DNA of 64,000 bases from Variovorax paradoxus_P (GTDB lineage: Bacteria > Pseudomonadota > Gammaproteobacteria > Burkholderiales > Burkholderiaceae_C). Positions 16,304-24,566 of this stretch are shown here, in pieces. The notes beneath the pieces were generated by a model, which ran no database searches, was not told where the DNA came from, and saw only the letters and a list, made by a program, of their open reading frames with translations. Numbering within the stretch: position 1 is the first letter of the stretch; each line of letters opens with the position of its first letter. Location of the stretch: NCBI RefSeq assembly GCF_050627025.1, contig NZ_CP192472.1; one strand, given 5' to 3'. A program made the position numbers and the translations under genes.

Positions 16304-17064
16304 GCGCCCGTCACACCGTATCGCGTTGCCATGGCGTCGTTCATGGCCCACAGAATGTCGAGCTTGAACTGCAGCACCTCCAGCGCACGCTCTTGCAGTG
16401 CGCGGGTGTCGAAGTGGTCGAGCGTGATGGCCAGGCCCTGCTCCACGTCGCGCCGTGCCTGGCTCACGCGGTTGCGAAAGTAGGTCAGGCCCGCGGGCTC
16501 TATCCAGCCATAGTGCTCGGGCCAGGTGGCCAGGCGCTGCTTGTGGATCTCGGGTGCGAAGAGTTCGGTGAGCGACGAGCACACCGCCTCTTGCCACGGC
16601 GCACGGCGCGCAAAGTTCACGTAGGCATCGACCGCAAAGCGCATGGCCGGCACCACGTGGCGCAGGTCGAGCACTTCTTCGCGCGCAAGGCCCACCGCTT
16701 CGGCCAGCCGCAGCCACGCTTCGATACCGCCTTCGTCCTTGATACCGCCAAGCTCGAAACCGTCGTGGTCAAGAATGCGCTGCACCCAGCCGCGGCGCAC
16801 CTCGGGATCGGGACAGTTGGAGATCACGGCGCCGTCCTTGATGGGGATCGCTATCTGGTAGTAGAAACGGTTGGCCACCCAGCCGCGGATCTGCTCCGGC
16901 GTGGCCCGGCCGCTATTGAGCATGACGTTGAACGGATGGTGAATGTGATAGCTGCGGCCGCGCTCGCGCAGCCTTGCTTCGAAGTCATCGCGCGCCCATG
17001 CCGGCGCGTTCTTTTCGCCGCCCGTGGCCGGTCGAAGCGGGTCCTGGATTCTGTCGGCGTGCAT
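16300..17064 (-). CDS. pqqC: PqqC, pyrroloquinoline-quinone synthase
   Basis: 254 residues, the usual length. It catalyses the final oxidative ring closure to PQQ without a metal cofactor. Characteristic stretches: YHIHHPFNVMLNSG, QIRGWVANRFYYQ, AIPIKDGAVISNCPD, DHDGFELGGIKDEGGIEAW. It overlaps pqqD by 4 nt and lies 25 nt after pqqB. Confidence 0.97.
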   Translation of the reverse strand: MHADRIQDPLRPATGGEKNAPAWARDDFEARLRERGRSYHIHHPFNVMLNSGRATPEQIRGWVANRFYYQIAIPIKDGAVISNCPDPEVRRGWVQRILDHDGFELGGIKDEGGIEAWLRLAEAVGLAREEVLDLRHVVPAMRFAVDAYVNFARRAPWQEAVCSSLTELFAPEIHKQRLATWPEHYGWIEPAGLTYFRNRVSQARRDVEQGLAITLDHFDTRALQERALEVLQFKLDILWAMNDAMATRYGVTGA

Positions 17065-17089
17065 GGTGGTGGTGAGCTGGCGCTTGGCT

Positions 17090-18010
17090 TCAGAGTTGAA
17101 TCGTCATCCCGTCCTCGCAGGGCTCGATGCCCGCGCGCCGCAGCTGGGCGTGCTCTTCGGAGTCTTCGTCGAGGATGGGGTTGGTGTTGTTGATGTGAAT
17201 CAGCATGCGCCGCGTGGCCGCCGGCAGCCGCGCGAGCCATTCGATCATTCCGCCTTCGCCCGACTGCGGCAGGTGGCCGATTTCGCGTGCGCGCTTGCCG
17301 CTGATGCCCAGGCGAACCATTTCGTCGTCGGTCCAGAAGGTGCCGTCGACCATCACCGCATCGGCCGTTGCCATGGCGTCGAACACGGGCGGCGTGATCG
17401 CACCCAGGCCCGGGGCATAGAACAGGCTCTTGCCGCTCTTGCGGTCGAACAGGGTCACGCCGATGTTGTCGCCCGGCACTTGCTGTTCGCGGTGCGGCGA
17501 ATACGGCGCGGCCTTGCCGGTGAGCGCCATCGCTCGAAAACTAAGGCCGGGCACACCCGGCACTTCGAAGGCTTTGCCGTCGAGCGCAATCGCGTGGCGC
17601 GCCACGCCGCAATAGTGCGACAGCACGCGCAGCACGGGATTACCCTGACTCAGGTCTTCGGCGACAGGGTCGGTGCACCAAAGCGGCAGCGGCGTGCCGC
17701 GCTCGCGCAGCATGAAGAGGCCCGTGGCATGGTCGACCTGTCCGTCGATCAGCACTACGCCGGCAATGGCGGTGTCGCGCATTGCCCGTGCCGGTTGCAG
17801 CACAGGGCTGCTGCGGATCTGCTCGAGGATGTCGGGCGATGCGTTGAACAGCACGCCGTCTTCGCCATCGTCAGGCCGCACAAAAATAGACGACTGCGTT
17901 CGCGGCTTGGCGCGCACAGTGCCTGCGCGCACACCTGCGCAGTTGGGGCAGTTGCAGTTCCATTGCGGAAAGCCGCCGCCCGCGGCCGAGCCAAGAACGG
18001 TAATGCGCAT
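17090..18010 (-). CDS. pqqB: PqqB, metallo-beta-lactamase-fold PQQ biosynthesis protein
   Basis: 306 residues. Start MRITVLGSAAGGGFPQWNC is the family signature, followed by a CPNC zinc-site region, DGQVDHATGLFMLRE and a C-terminal HINNTNPILDEDSEE. PqqB is proposed to hydroxylate the cross-linked Glu-Tyr intermediate. It is separated from pqqA by 70 nt containing a hairpin. Confidence 0.97.
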   Translation of the reverse strand: MRITVLGSAAGGGFPQWNCNCPNCAGVRAGTVRAKPRTQSSIFVRPDDGEDGVLFNASPDILEQIRSSPVLQPARAMRDTAIAGVVLIDGQVDHATGLFMLRERGTPLPLWCTDPVAEDLSQGNPVLRVLSHYCGVARHAIALDGKAFEVPGVPGLSFRAMALTGKAAPYSPHREQQVPGDNIGVTLFDRKSGKSLFYAPGLGAITPPVFDAMATADAVMVDGTFWTDDEMVRLGISGKRAREIGHLPQSGEGGMIEWLARLPAATRRMLIHINNTNPILDEDSEEHAQLRRAGIEPCEDGMTIQL

Positions 18011-18036
18011 CGAATAAGAAAGAAGGGGTTCGAAAC

Positions 18037-18064
18037 AACCCGCCCTGGCGTGCCGGGACGGGTT
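18037..18064 (-). other. Stem-loop between pqqA and pqqB
   Basis: Arms AACCCG / CGGGTT extended by CCC / GGG around one bulged base enclose a short loop in the pqqA-pqqB gap. No strong U-run follows. In other PQQ operons pqqA transcript exceeds that of the downstream genes, and such a structure could act as attenuator or 3' stabiliser; that role is inferred. Confidence 0.4.
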
Positions 18065-18080
18065 GCGAAGAAGCGCGCAA

Positions 18081-18155
18081 TCAGCGTGCGCTGACGTACA
18101 TCGTGATCTCGAAGCCGAAGCGAAGATCAGTTGCCGTCGGGGTTTCCCATTTCAT
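18081..18155 (-). CDS. pqqA: PqqA, PQQ precursor peptide
   Basis: 24-residue peptide, MKWETPTATDLRFGFEITMY followed by VSAR. Glu16 and Tyr20 are the two residues fused to make PQQ, with the conserved E-x3-Y spacing. The start at 18155 has the strong ribosome-binding site AGGAG 6 nt upstream. It leads the pqqABCDE operon and is divergent from the hydrolase/two-component operon. Confidence 0.97.
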   Translation of the reverse strand: MKWETPTATDLRFGFEITMYVSAR

Positions 18156-18259
18156 AGAGTCTCCTGAAAAGGTTGCACAGCGCCACCTGGCGGCTGCGGG
18201 AACTTCGAGTGCTCCAGGACGCATATTGAACCGATGCAGCGCCGCCACCTAGCCGTGAA

Positions 18260-18290
18260 ATCATGAATGGGACTTCATGATTTTCATGAA
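18260..18290. promoter_or_regulatory. Nested inverted repeats (TTCATGA operators) in the pqqA divergent promoter
   Basis: Two perfect overlapping inverted repeats. The first has arms ATCATGAA / TTCATGAT around TGGGAC (18260-18281); the second is TTCATGA-TTT-TCATGAA (18274-18290). The three half-sites share TCATGA. They lie about 105 nt upstream of pqqA and directly before the hydrolase/two-component operon, so they are good operator candidates for a dimeric regulator, perhaps the adjacent response regulator. Confidence 0.55.
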
Positions 18291-18316
18291 TAGCGGCAAT
18301 GGGGCCACCGCGTACC

Positions 18317-19318
18317 ATGGCCCCCGTGCTTTCTACCGGCCTGTACCCAGAAACCCAGCCCTGGCGCACCCACGCAATCGAGGTGCCGCACGGGCACGTG
18401 CTGCATGTAGAAGAAAGTGGTGATCCGGCGGGCATCTGCGCCGTGGTGCTGCATGGCGGGCCTGGCTCGGGCACTTCGCCGCTGCTGCGCCGCTTCTTCG
18501 ACCCTGCACGCTACCGCGTGATCGGCATCGACCAGCGTGGCGCCGGCCGGAGCCGGCCGCGCGGTGCGACGGCGAACAACCGCACAGAGCATCTGCTCGA
18601 TGATTTGCGCCTTGTGCGCGAGCGGCTCGAAGCGCCGCGCTGGCTGGTTGTCGGTGGTTCGTGGGGCGCCACGCTGGCGCTCGCGCATGCGGCGTTCGAG
18701 CCTCAGGCAGTGGCGGCCTTGCTGCTGCGCGCGGTCTTCCTGCCGCAGGCCGGGGACATTGAAGATTTCTTCCAGGACACCACGGCCCGTGCGCCTGACG
18801 CATGGGCGCGGTTCGCATCGGCGGTGCCCCCAGATCATCGCCATGACATGCTGGCGTATCTGGCACAAGGCCTTCAGGAGCCCGTTACCGGAAGCGATGC
18901 GGACCTGCCCCGCCGGCTTGCTTTCGCCTGGTGGCAGTGGGAGAGAACGCTGGCTGGCGGTCAACCCCTGTCGAGCGCCGAACCGCAACCCGACCGCGAG
19001 ACGCTCGACGCGCTCGTAGACCGCTACCGCGTGCAGAGCCACTACCTGCTGCATCGCTGCTGGCTCGATTCGCCTCCCCTTCTCGACCGGCTTGACGTGC
19101 TCCCCGAAGTGCCCACGCTGTTGCTGCACTCGCGCGACGACCGCATCTGCCGGCCCGAAGGCGCACAGGCGGTTCACGAGCGCATCGCGCACAGCCAGCT
19201 CAGGTGGGTAAATGGCGCGGGCCATGACCCTTCGCATCCGGCAATGGCATCGGCCATGGTCGCCGCACTCGACAGCTATGCGGCGCACGGCCACTTCGGC
19301 AGCGAGCCCATGCCATGA
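18317..19318 (+). CDS. pip: Prolyl aminopeptidase-like alpha/beta hydrolase
   Basis: 333 residues from the ATG at 18317 (an ATG at 18299 is also in frame but sits against the operator repeats). Family marks: an LHGGPGSG oxyanion loop, nucleophile elbow GGSWG (Ser115), DRICRPEG with the acid, and GAGHDPSHP with the catalytic His. Prolyl aminopeptidases remove N-terminal proline. Location next to pqqA and coupling to a sensor kinase raise the possibility of a peptide-processing role, but no evidence shows it acts on PqqA; no pqqF/pqqG is in the window. The stop overlaps the kinase start (ATGA). Confidence 0.8.
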   Translation: MAPVLSTGLYPETQPWRTHAIEVPHGHVLHVEESGDPAGICAVVLHGGPGSGTSPLLRRFFDPARYRVIGIDQRGAGRSRPRGATANNRTEHLLDDLRLVRERLEAPRWLVVGGSWGATLALAHAAFEPQAVAALLLRAVFLPQAGDIEDFFQDTTARAPDAWARFASAVPPDHRHDMLAYLAQGLQEPVTGSDADLPRRLAFAWWQWERTLAGGQPLSSAEPQPDRETLDALVDRYRVQSHYLLHRCWLDSPPLLDRLDVLPEVPTLLLHSRDDRICRPEGAQAVHERIAHSQLRWVNGAGHDPSHPAMASAMVAALDSYAAHGHFGSEPMP

Positions 19319-20700
19319 CGCTGCGCCTGAAGATCAACCTCATCGTCAGCCTTCTCACGCTGCTGTTCGTTGCGGCCATGCTTGCGCTGCAGGTGCGCGC
19401 CATGCGCGAATCGGTGCATGAAGAAGTGGTGGCCGCCAATCGCGTAGCGGCGCAGTTGCTCAACCGCACTGCCTGGCTCTACGCGGCGCAGGGCACGCCG
19501 GCCATGCTGTCTTTTTTGCAGGGCGTGGGGCGCGTGCGGTCGAACGACATCACGCTGCTCGACAACGAAGACCGCGTGCTGTACAGCTCGCCGACGTCGG
19601 TCTACAAGACCGGGCGCGATGCGCCGGACTGGTTTGCGGGCCTGGTCTCGCCGCCGCCCTCGCAACTCTCTATCGCGTTTCCGGGCGGGCGGCTGATGGT
19701 GCTTTCGAACGCCTCGCGTGCGGTGCTCGATGCGTGGGACGACTTCGTGCTGCTGATGCTCAGCGCGCTCGGGCTGCTGGCGGTCGTCAATGCGGGCGTG
19801 TTCTGGCTCGTGGGCCGCGCGACCCGGCCATTTGCAGACATCGTTCATGCACTCAACCAGCTGGAGAGCGGGCGCTTCGATGTTGCGCTGCGCGCCCTGC
19901 CCGGCACCGAGGCCGCGGCCATCGGCGCTGCGTTCAACCGCATGGTCGGCATGCTGCAGCAGCACATCGAAACCGAGCGGCGCGCCGTGCGGGCCGAAAG
20001 CCGCCTTTCCGAAAGCCGCGAGCTCGGCCGCTGGGTCGACCAGAAGATCGAGCAGGAGCGCCGCCTTATCGCGCGCGAGCTTCACGATGAGCTGGGGCAA
20101 TCTGTCACCGCCATGCGCAGCATGGCTTTGTCGATCGCCCAGCGCGTGCAGGCGCTCGATCCGCAGGCCGAGCAGGCCGCACGCCTGATTGCCGAAGAAT
20201 CGGGCCGGCTCTACACCGCCATGCACGGCATGATCCCCCGCCTCACGCCCCTGGTGCTCGACAAGTTCGGCTTGGTGGCCGCGCTCGAAGACCTGGTGGA
20301 GCGCACGCGCAACAGCCATGGCAATGTGCAGGTCGAATGGAGCCTGGAGCTTGAGCTGGACCGGCTCCGGCTCGACACCGACACCGCGCTGGTGCTGTAC
20401 CGCGCCGCACAGGAAGGCATTACCAACGCCCTGCGCCACGGGGAGGCGCACCGCATTGTGCTGGCCTTGCGGGGCGACGAACAATCGGTAGAGCTCGCGC
20501 TCACCGACGACGGCCGCGGCCTGCCCGGCCCTGAGGCCGCAAGGGAAACCAGCACAGGGCACTATGGCCTGCGGTGGCTCGCAGAGCGCATCGACAGCCT
20601 GGGCGGCGAATTGCGGCTTGAACCGGCCGTGCCCAGCGGCGCCCGATTGACAGTGCGGCTGCCCATGCGGGCAGGCGAAGCGGAGAACACGAACACATGA
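19315..20700 (+). CDS. Sensor histidine kinase, NarX/UhpB type
   Basis: 461 residues. Two membrane spans (about 8-28 and 142-164) enclose a periplasmic sensor of roughly 110 residues. A HAMP linker, a HisKA_3 dimerisation domain with phospho-acceptor His257 (ARELHDELGQ), and an ATPase domain (LVLYRAAQEGITNALRHG; LTDDGRGLPG) follow. It overlaps both neighbours by 4 nt, forming a hydrolase-kinase-regulator operon divergent from pqqA. By position it may sense a C1-related signal such as methanol or a lanthanide and control pqq or xox expression; this is inference. Confidence 0.88.
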   Translation: MTLRLKINLIVSLLTLLFVAAMLALQVRAMRESVHEEVVAANRVAAQLLNRTAWLYAAQGTPAMLSFLQGVGRVRSNDITLLDNEDRVLYSSPTSVYKTGRDAPDWFAGLVSPPPSQLSIAFPGGRLMVLSNASRAVLDAWDDFVLLMLSALGLLAVVNAGVFWLVGRATRPFADIVHALNQLESGRFDVALRALPGTEAAAIGAAFNRMVGMLQQHIETERRAVRAESRLSESRELGRWVDQKIEQERRLIARELHDELGQSVTAMRSMALSIAQRVQALDPQAEQAARLIAEESGRLYTAMHGMIPRLTPLVLDKFGLVAALEDLVERTRNSHGNVQVEWSLELELDRLRLDTDTALVLYRAAQEGITNALRHGEAHRIVLALRGDEQSVELALTDDGRGLPGPEAARETSTGHYGLRWLAERIDSLGGELRLEPAVPSGARLTVRLPMRAGEAENTNT

Positions 20701-21353
20701 CGCAGGCAGTTCAGGCGGCCAAGCCGATTCGAGTGATGCTGGTGGACGACCATGCGCTGGTGCGCATGGGCTTTCGCATGCTGCTGGCCGACGCGCAGAT
20801 CGAAGTGGCCGCCGAAGCCGACACCGGCGAGCAGGCCTGCCAGGACTACCCGCAGGTGCGGCCCGACCTGGTGGTGATGGACCTTTCGATGCCCGGCATG
20901 GGCGGCCTCGAAGCCTTGCGCCGCCTGCTGGCGCACGACCCGAAGGCCCGCGTACTCGCCCTGTCGGCGCACGAGGACACGATTCATCCGCGCCGCGTGC
21001 TGCGCGCGGGTGCCCTGGGCTATCTGGCCAAGCGCAGCGCGCCCGAAGCGCTGATTGCGGCCGTCAAGGCCGTGGCGCGCGGCGAGCGCTACATCGACGC
21101 AAACACCGCCCAGGCGCTGGCCACGGCGCAGATAGAGGGCGAGGCCAACCCGGCAGACCTGCTCAGCGAACGCGAGTTCTCGGTTTTTATCCAGCTTGCG
21201 CGCGGCATGACGGTGGCGCAGATTGCGAGCACGCTGAACCTTTCGCTCAGCACGGTGGGTTCGCACCTGTACCGGGTAAAGCAGAAGCTCGGGGCGACCA
21301 ACCAGGCGGAGCTGACGTGGGTGGCGCTCCGTTGGGGGCTGATCCAGGTTTAG
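20697..21353 (+). CDS. NarL/FixJ-family response regulator
   Basis: 218 residues. Receiver domain with the acidic pair in MLVDDHALVRMG, phospho-acceptor Asp62 (VVMDLSMPG) and Lys112, then a LuxR-type helix-turn-helix (LARGMTVAQIASTLNLSLSTVGSHLYRVKQKL). It is translationally coupled to the kinase. The nested TTCATGA repeats upstream of this operon are candidate binding sites. It converges on the HAD gene, 9 nt away. Confidence 0.9.
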   Translation: MTQAVQAAKPIRVMLVDDHALVRMGFRMLLADAQIEVAAEADTGEQACQDYPQVRPDLVVMDLSMPGMGGLEALRRLLAHDPKARVLALSAHEDTIHPRRVLRAGALGYLAKRSAPEALIAAVKAVARGERYIDANTAQALATAQIEGEANPADLLSEREFSVFIQLARGMTVAQIASTLNLSLSTVGSHLYRVKQKLGATNQAELTWVALRWGLIQV

Positions 21354-21362
21354 CTCGGCTCG

Positions 21363-22019
21363 TCAGCTGCGCTCGATAACCGGCCAGCCGCTCTGCGCGG
21401 CCCTTGCACGCAGGCGCCCGTCCGGTGCCACCACCACCGGGTCCGAAACAGCCTCCAGCAACGGCAGATCGCTCGCCGAATCGGAATAGAACCACGACTG
21501 CTCCAGCGCGTCGAGCCGTGTGCCGCGCAGCGCAAGCCATTCGTTCACATGCGCCAGCTTGTGAATGCCGAAGCACGGGTCGCCGTCGATACCGCCGTCG
21601 AGCGTGTCGTCGATCACGAGCGAGCGCGTGGCCAGCACGTCGGCAATGCCGAACACCCGGCCGAAGGGCTCGGCAATGAAGCGGGTGGTGGCTGTCACGA
21701 TGGCGCAGAGGTGGCCGGCCTCCTGATGCTTTCGCACCAGCGCGCACATCTGGCCGGGCACCCGCGGCTCTATCTCGGCCTCGAATTCGGCCGCCCACTT
21801 TCGAAGCGTTGCCATGCCGAAGCTCGCCAGCGGCGCAACGCTCACGCGGTGCAGTTCGCGAATGTCGAGCGTGCCGTCCACGTACTGCTGGCAATAGCCG
21901 AGGTACACCGTCTCAGCATCCGCCGGCAGCACGCCGCGCGCTACCAGGAAGCGCGTCCAGGCCATGCCGCTATCGAACGGAATGAGCGTGTGATCGAGAT
22001 CGAAGAGCGCCAGTTTCAT
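21363..22019 (-). CDS. HAD-superfamily hydrolase (SerB/IB-like phosphatase)
   Basis: 218 residues from the ATG at 22019 (MKLALFDLDHTLIPFDSG); the longer frame to 22220 runs into pabB. Motif I is DLDHT, motif II IVTATTRF, motif III/IV YSDSASDLPLL. HAD subfamily IB members act as small-molecule phosphatases. Being the last gene downstream of fhc, the fae-like gene and pabBC, 43 nt after the latter, it may supply a phosphatase step in pterin or furan cofactor synthesis; substrate unknown. Confidence 0.75.
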   Translation of the reverse strand: MKLALFDLDHTLIPFDSGMAWTRFLVARGVLPADAETVYLGYCQQYVDGTLDIRELHRVSVAPLASFGMATLRKWAAEFEAEIEPRVPGQMCALVRKHQEAGHLCAIVTATTRFIAEPFGRVFGIADVLATRSLVIDDTLDGGIDGDPCFGIHKLAHVNEWLALRGTRLDALEQSWFYSDSASDLPLLEAVSDPVVVAPDGRLRARAAQSGWPVIERS

Positions 22020-22062
22020 TGCATGCGTGCATGGGAGCGGGGCTGCCAGCCGCCCTGCCGCG

Positions 22063-23979
22063 TCAGGCCGCCGAAACCTCGTGTGGCTGCAACTGAGACT
22101 GCGTGAGCAACTGCGCCGGCAACACGCCGCGCAAGGCGTTGCACACCACGAGCTTCTGCGCCGCCTGCAGGTCTTGCAGGTACAGGCTGCGTTCCGCGGC
22201 CTCCCAGATGGAGTCTTCAATGAGCACGCCGCGCATCACACCGGGCAGTGCACCGTCCGAAACGGGCGGCGTCCACCAGCGCCCGTCAATGCGTGCGAAG
22301 AGCGTGCTTCGCCCTCCTTCGACAAGCCGGCCGTCCTCCGTGAAGAACAGGCTGTCGAAAGCGCCCGCGCGTTCGGCGGCGCGCACGCCGGCGTCGTAGT
22401 GCTGGCGCACGGTGGTCTTGAAGGCGCCCAGCGGGTTGGCATTGGGCAGGCGCCCGTCGGCAATGACGAGCTTTACCGCACCGGGAGGCAAAGGCGGCAA
22501 GGGCGAATGCGTAATGCCGATGCGCCCGCCATGCGCAAGCGCAAGGCGCAGGCGTGAAGGCTGATCGGCCGAAAGCGCGGGCAATGCACTTTGCAGTGCT
22601 TCCATTGCGGCATCGCGGCTGAACCTGAAACCCAGCGCGCGTGCGCTGCCCGCCAGCCGGCCCAGATGCCGGTCGAGGTAGCGGATGCCTTCGCCCGGCG
22701 TGACCAGCATGGTTTCGAAGAGCTCGAAGCCCGGATCGAGCGCGGTAAGAAAGCGCGCCTTGAGCAAACACTCCTCGAACTCGTCGGCTGCAACGCTGTC
22801 CTGCACGATGCCCGCGCCGACGCCCAGGCGCAGCGGCCGCAGGCCCTCGGCTTCATCTCCGAGCGTCAGTGTGCGGATGGCCACCGACAGGCAGAAGTCG
22901 CCGACCAGCGCGCCTTCAGCGGGTGCATCGATCCAGCCGATGGCACCGCAGTAAAGGCCGCGGGGCGTGCTCTCCAGCTGTGCAATCCATTCCATGGTGC
23001 GGTGCTTTGGCGCGCCGGTGATGGAGCCGCACGGAAACACCGCGCGCAGCAGATCGGGCATGCCGACGTTTGCGCGCAGCTTTGCCTGCACGGTCGATGT
23101 CATCTGGAACACCGTGGCGTAGGGCTCGACGGCGAAGAGCGTGGGCACCTTGACCGAGCCGACCTCCGCCACGCGGCCGATGTCGTTGCGCAGCAGGTCG
23201 ACGATCATCACGTTCTCGGCGCGGTTCTTGGTGTCGACCGAAAGCAGGCGCGCCATTTCGCTGTCGCCTTCGGGTGCATCGGCACGCGCGGCGGTGCCTT
23301 TCATGGGGCGGGCTGTGAGCACGCCCGAGTCATGGCGCAGGAAGAGTTCGGGCGAGCACGAGAGCACGTGCGTTGCATCGCTCCCGGCGGCCTTGCCGGT
23401 GCCCTCGGGCAAGGCGATCAGCGCGCCGTAGGCCACGGGCTGCCGCTCGCGCAGGCGCCGGTACAGTGCAACGGGGGAACCATAGCTTCGGCCATGCAGC
23501 CGGTAGGTAAAGTTGACCTGGTAGGTCTCGCCCGCGGCAATGGCCTCATGAATGCGCGCGATGGAGTCGGTAAAGGCAGCTTCGTCGATGCTGGAGTGCA
23601 GATCCATCACGCCCGCGGGCTGCGGCTGGCCGGGTGCATGCGGTTCACCGGCTTCGCGCTGTTCGAGCCTGGCCAGCCACGCACCCGCCTCGCCGGCCGA
23701 GAGCCTGGCGCATTCGCGGAACATCAGCACGCGCAATGCCGAAGCATCGTGGGGTGCCAGCCGCGCCTGCCCGGCGTGCAGCAGCTTGGCACCCCATTCG
23801 TAGTCGGCCAGCAGCACCGCATGCAAGCCTCGCCGCAAATCGGCATCGACTTGCGCCCACACTTCGTCGAGCCGGGCCGCATCGGCGCAGCGGTGTTCGC
23901 GAGCGAACCCGGTGTAAAGCCGGCTGGTGGGCCGCTCGGCCGTGGAGCCGCAGTCGTCGAGAAGCGCGAAGGCGGGCAA
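22063..23979 (-). CDS. pabB: Fused aminodeoxychorismate synthase component I / 4-amino-4-deoxychorismate lyase
   Basis: 638 residues from a TTG start with GGAG 6 nt upstream, 2 nt after the fae-like gene. N-terminal two-thirds is a chorismate-binding enzyme (PMKGTAARADAPEGD, IVDLLRNDIGRVAEVGSV, FPCGSITGAPKHRTMEWI). The C-terminal third is a class IV PLP aminotransferase-like lyase (FKTTVRQHYD with the probable PLP Lys, LVEGGRSTLFARI). It would make 4-aminobenzoate, needed for folate and as the substrate of MptG in H4MPT synthesis. Its place among C1 genes favours the latter use. Confidence 0.88.
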   Translation of the reverse strand: MPAFALLDDCGSTAERPTSRLYTGFAREHRCADAARLDEVWAQVDADLRRGLHAVLLADYEWGAKLLHAGQARLAPHDASALRVLMFRECARLSAGEAGAWLARLEQREAGEPHAPGQPQPAGVMDLHSSIDEAAFTDSIARIHEAIAAGETYQVNFTYRLHGRSYGSPVALYRRLRERQPVAYGALIALPEGTGKAAGSDATHVLSCSPELFLRHDSGVLTARPMKGTAARADAPEGDSEMARLLSVDTKNRAENVMIVDLLRNDIGRVAEVGSVKVPTLFAVEPYATVFQMTSTVQAKLRANVGMPDLLRAVFPCGSITGAPKHRTMEWIAQLESTPRGLYCGAIGWIDAPAEGALVGDFCLSVAIRTLTLGDEAEGLRPLRLGVGAGIVQDSVAADEFEECLLKARFLTALDPGFELFETMLVTPGEGIRYLDRHLGRLAGSARALGFRFSRDAAMEALQSALPALSADQPSRLRLALAHGGRIGITHSPLPPLPPGAVKLVIADGRLPNANPLGAFKTTVRQHYDAGVRAAERAGAFDSLFFTEDGRLVEGGRSTLFARIDGRWWTPPVSDGALPGVMRGVLIEDSIWEAAERSLYLQDLQAAQKLVVCNALRGVLPAQLLTQSQLQPHEVSAA

Positions 23980-23981
23980 GG

Positions 23982-24515
23982 TCAGCTCCAGTCGTCCATG
24001 TCGTGCCTGATGCGGTGGCGGTTGGCAATCAGTTCGTCCACCGACGGCTCATTGGCCAGCGCGCGCCGGATGGCGAGCTTGGTGGCTTCGTAGTTGGTGC
24101 GGTACATGTCTTTTTTGTCGAGGTTCTCGTCCTTGGCGCAGCGCGGATCGATCCACACCAGGCTGATGATGCACAGCGTGTCGGCAAGGCCCCTGGGAAT
24201 GATGCCATCGATCAGGCAGTCGACCACGGCGTCGGCGGTTGCGCTTTGCACCACGCCGCCAAACAGGTCGATGTTGGCCGAATCCTTCAGGGTGACCTTG
24301 GGCACCATGATGGTTGCGGGCCGCACGAGCTGGTTGCAGGCGCGAATCGCGAACATCGCGGTGTGGCCCTTGCTCTGCGCCATCATGCCCGCGAAGGCAT
24401 GGCCCACCGGGCCGTCGGTCGCGCCAATCAGGATCTCGGGCATGGCGTCGGTGAACTGCCCTTCCCTGGCAAGAACGGTGGCTTCGCCGGCATGAAAAAT
24501 ATAGGGGTGTGTCAT
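23982..24515 (-). CDS. Formaldehyde-activating-enzyme paralogue lacking the active-site His
   Basis: 177 residues, clearly of the Fae family: MPEILIGATDGPVGHAF, RPATIMVPKVTLKDSANIDLF and YEATKLAIRRALANEP align with the canonical Fae at 39255-39767. However, the Fae active-site His (EVAHIDLIIG in the true Fae) aligns with Met25 (TDAMPEILIG), so condensation of formaldehyde with H4MPT is doubtful. It follows fhcC by 51 nt and precedes pabB. A regulatory, binding or altered-substrate role is possible; divergent Fae homologues are known in other methylotrophs. Confidence 0.82.
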   Translation of the reverse strand: MTHPYIFHAGEATVLAREGQFTDAMPEILIGATDGPVGHAFAGMMAQSKGHTAMFAIRACNQLVRPATIMVPKVTLKDSANIDLFGGVVQSATADAVVDCLIDGIIPRGLADTLCIISLVWIDPRCAKDENLDKKDMYRTNYEATKLAIRRALANEPSVDELIANRHRIRHDMDDWS

Positions 24516-24566
24516 ATGGATGGAGGACTCAGGGGAAGGGTTCTTGAAGAAACTTGAAGAGGCGCG

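Noticed and set aside
22591..24093. 500-codon open frame on the plus strand
   Set aside because: Antisense to the pabB/pabC fusion and the fae-like gene; composition is typical of a shadow frame and both opposite genes have clear family motifs.
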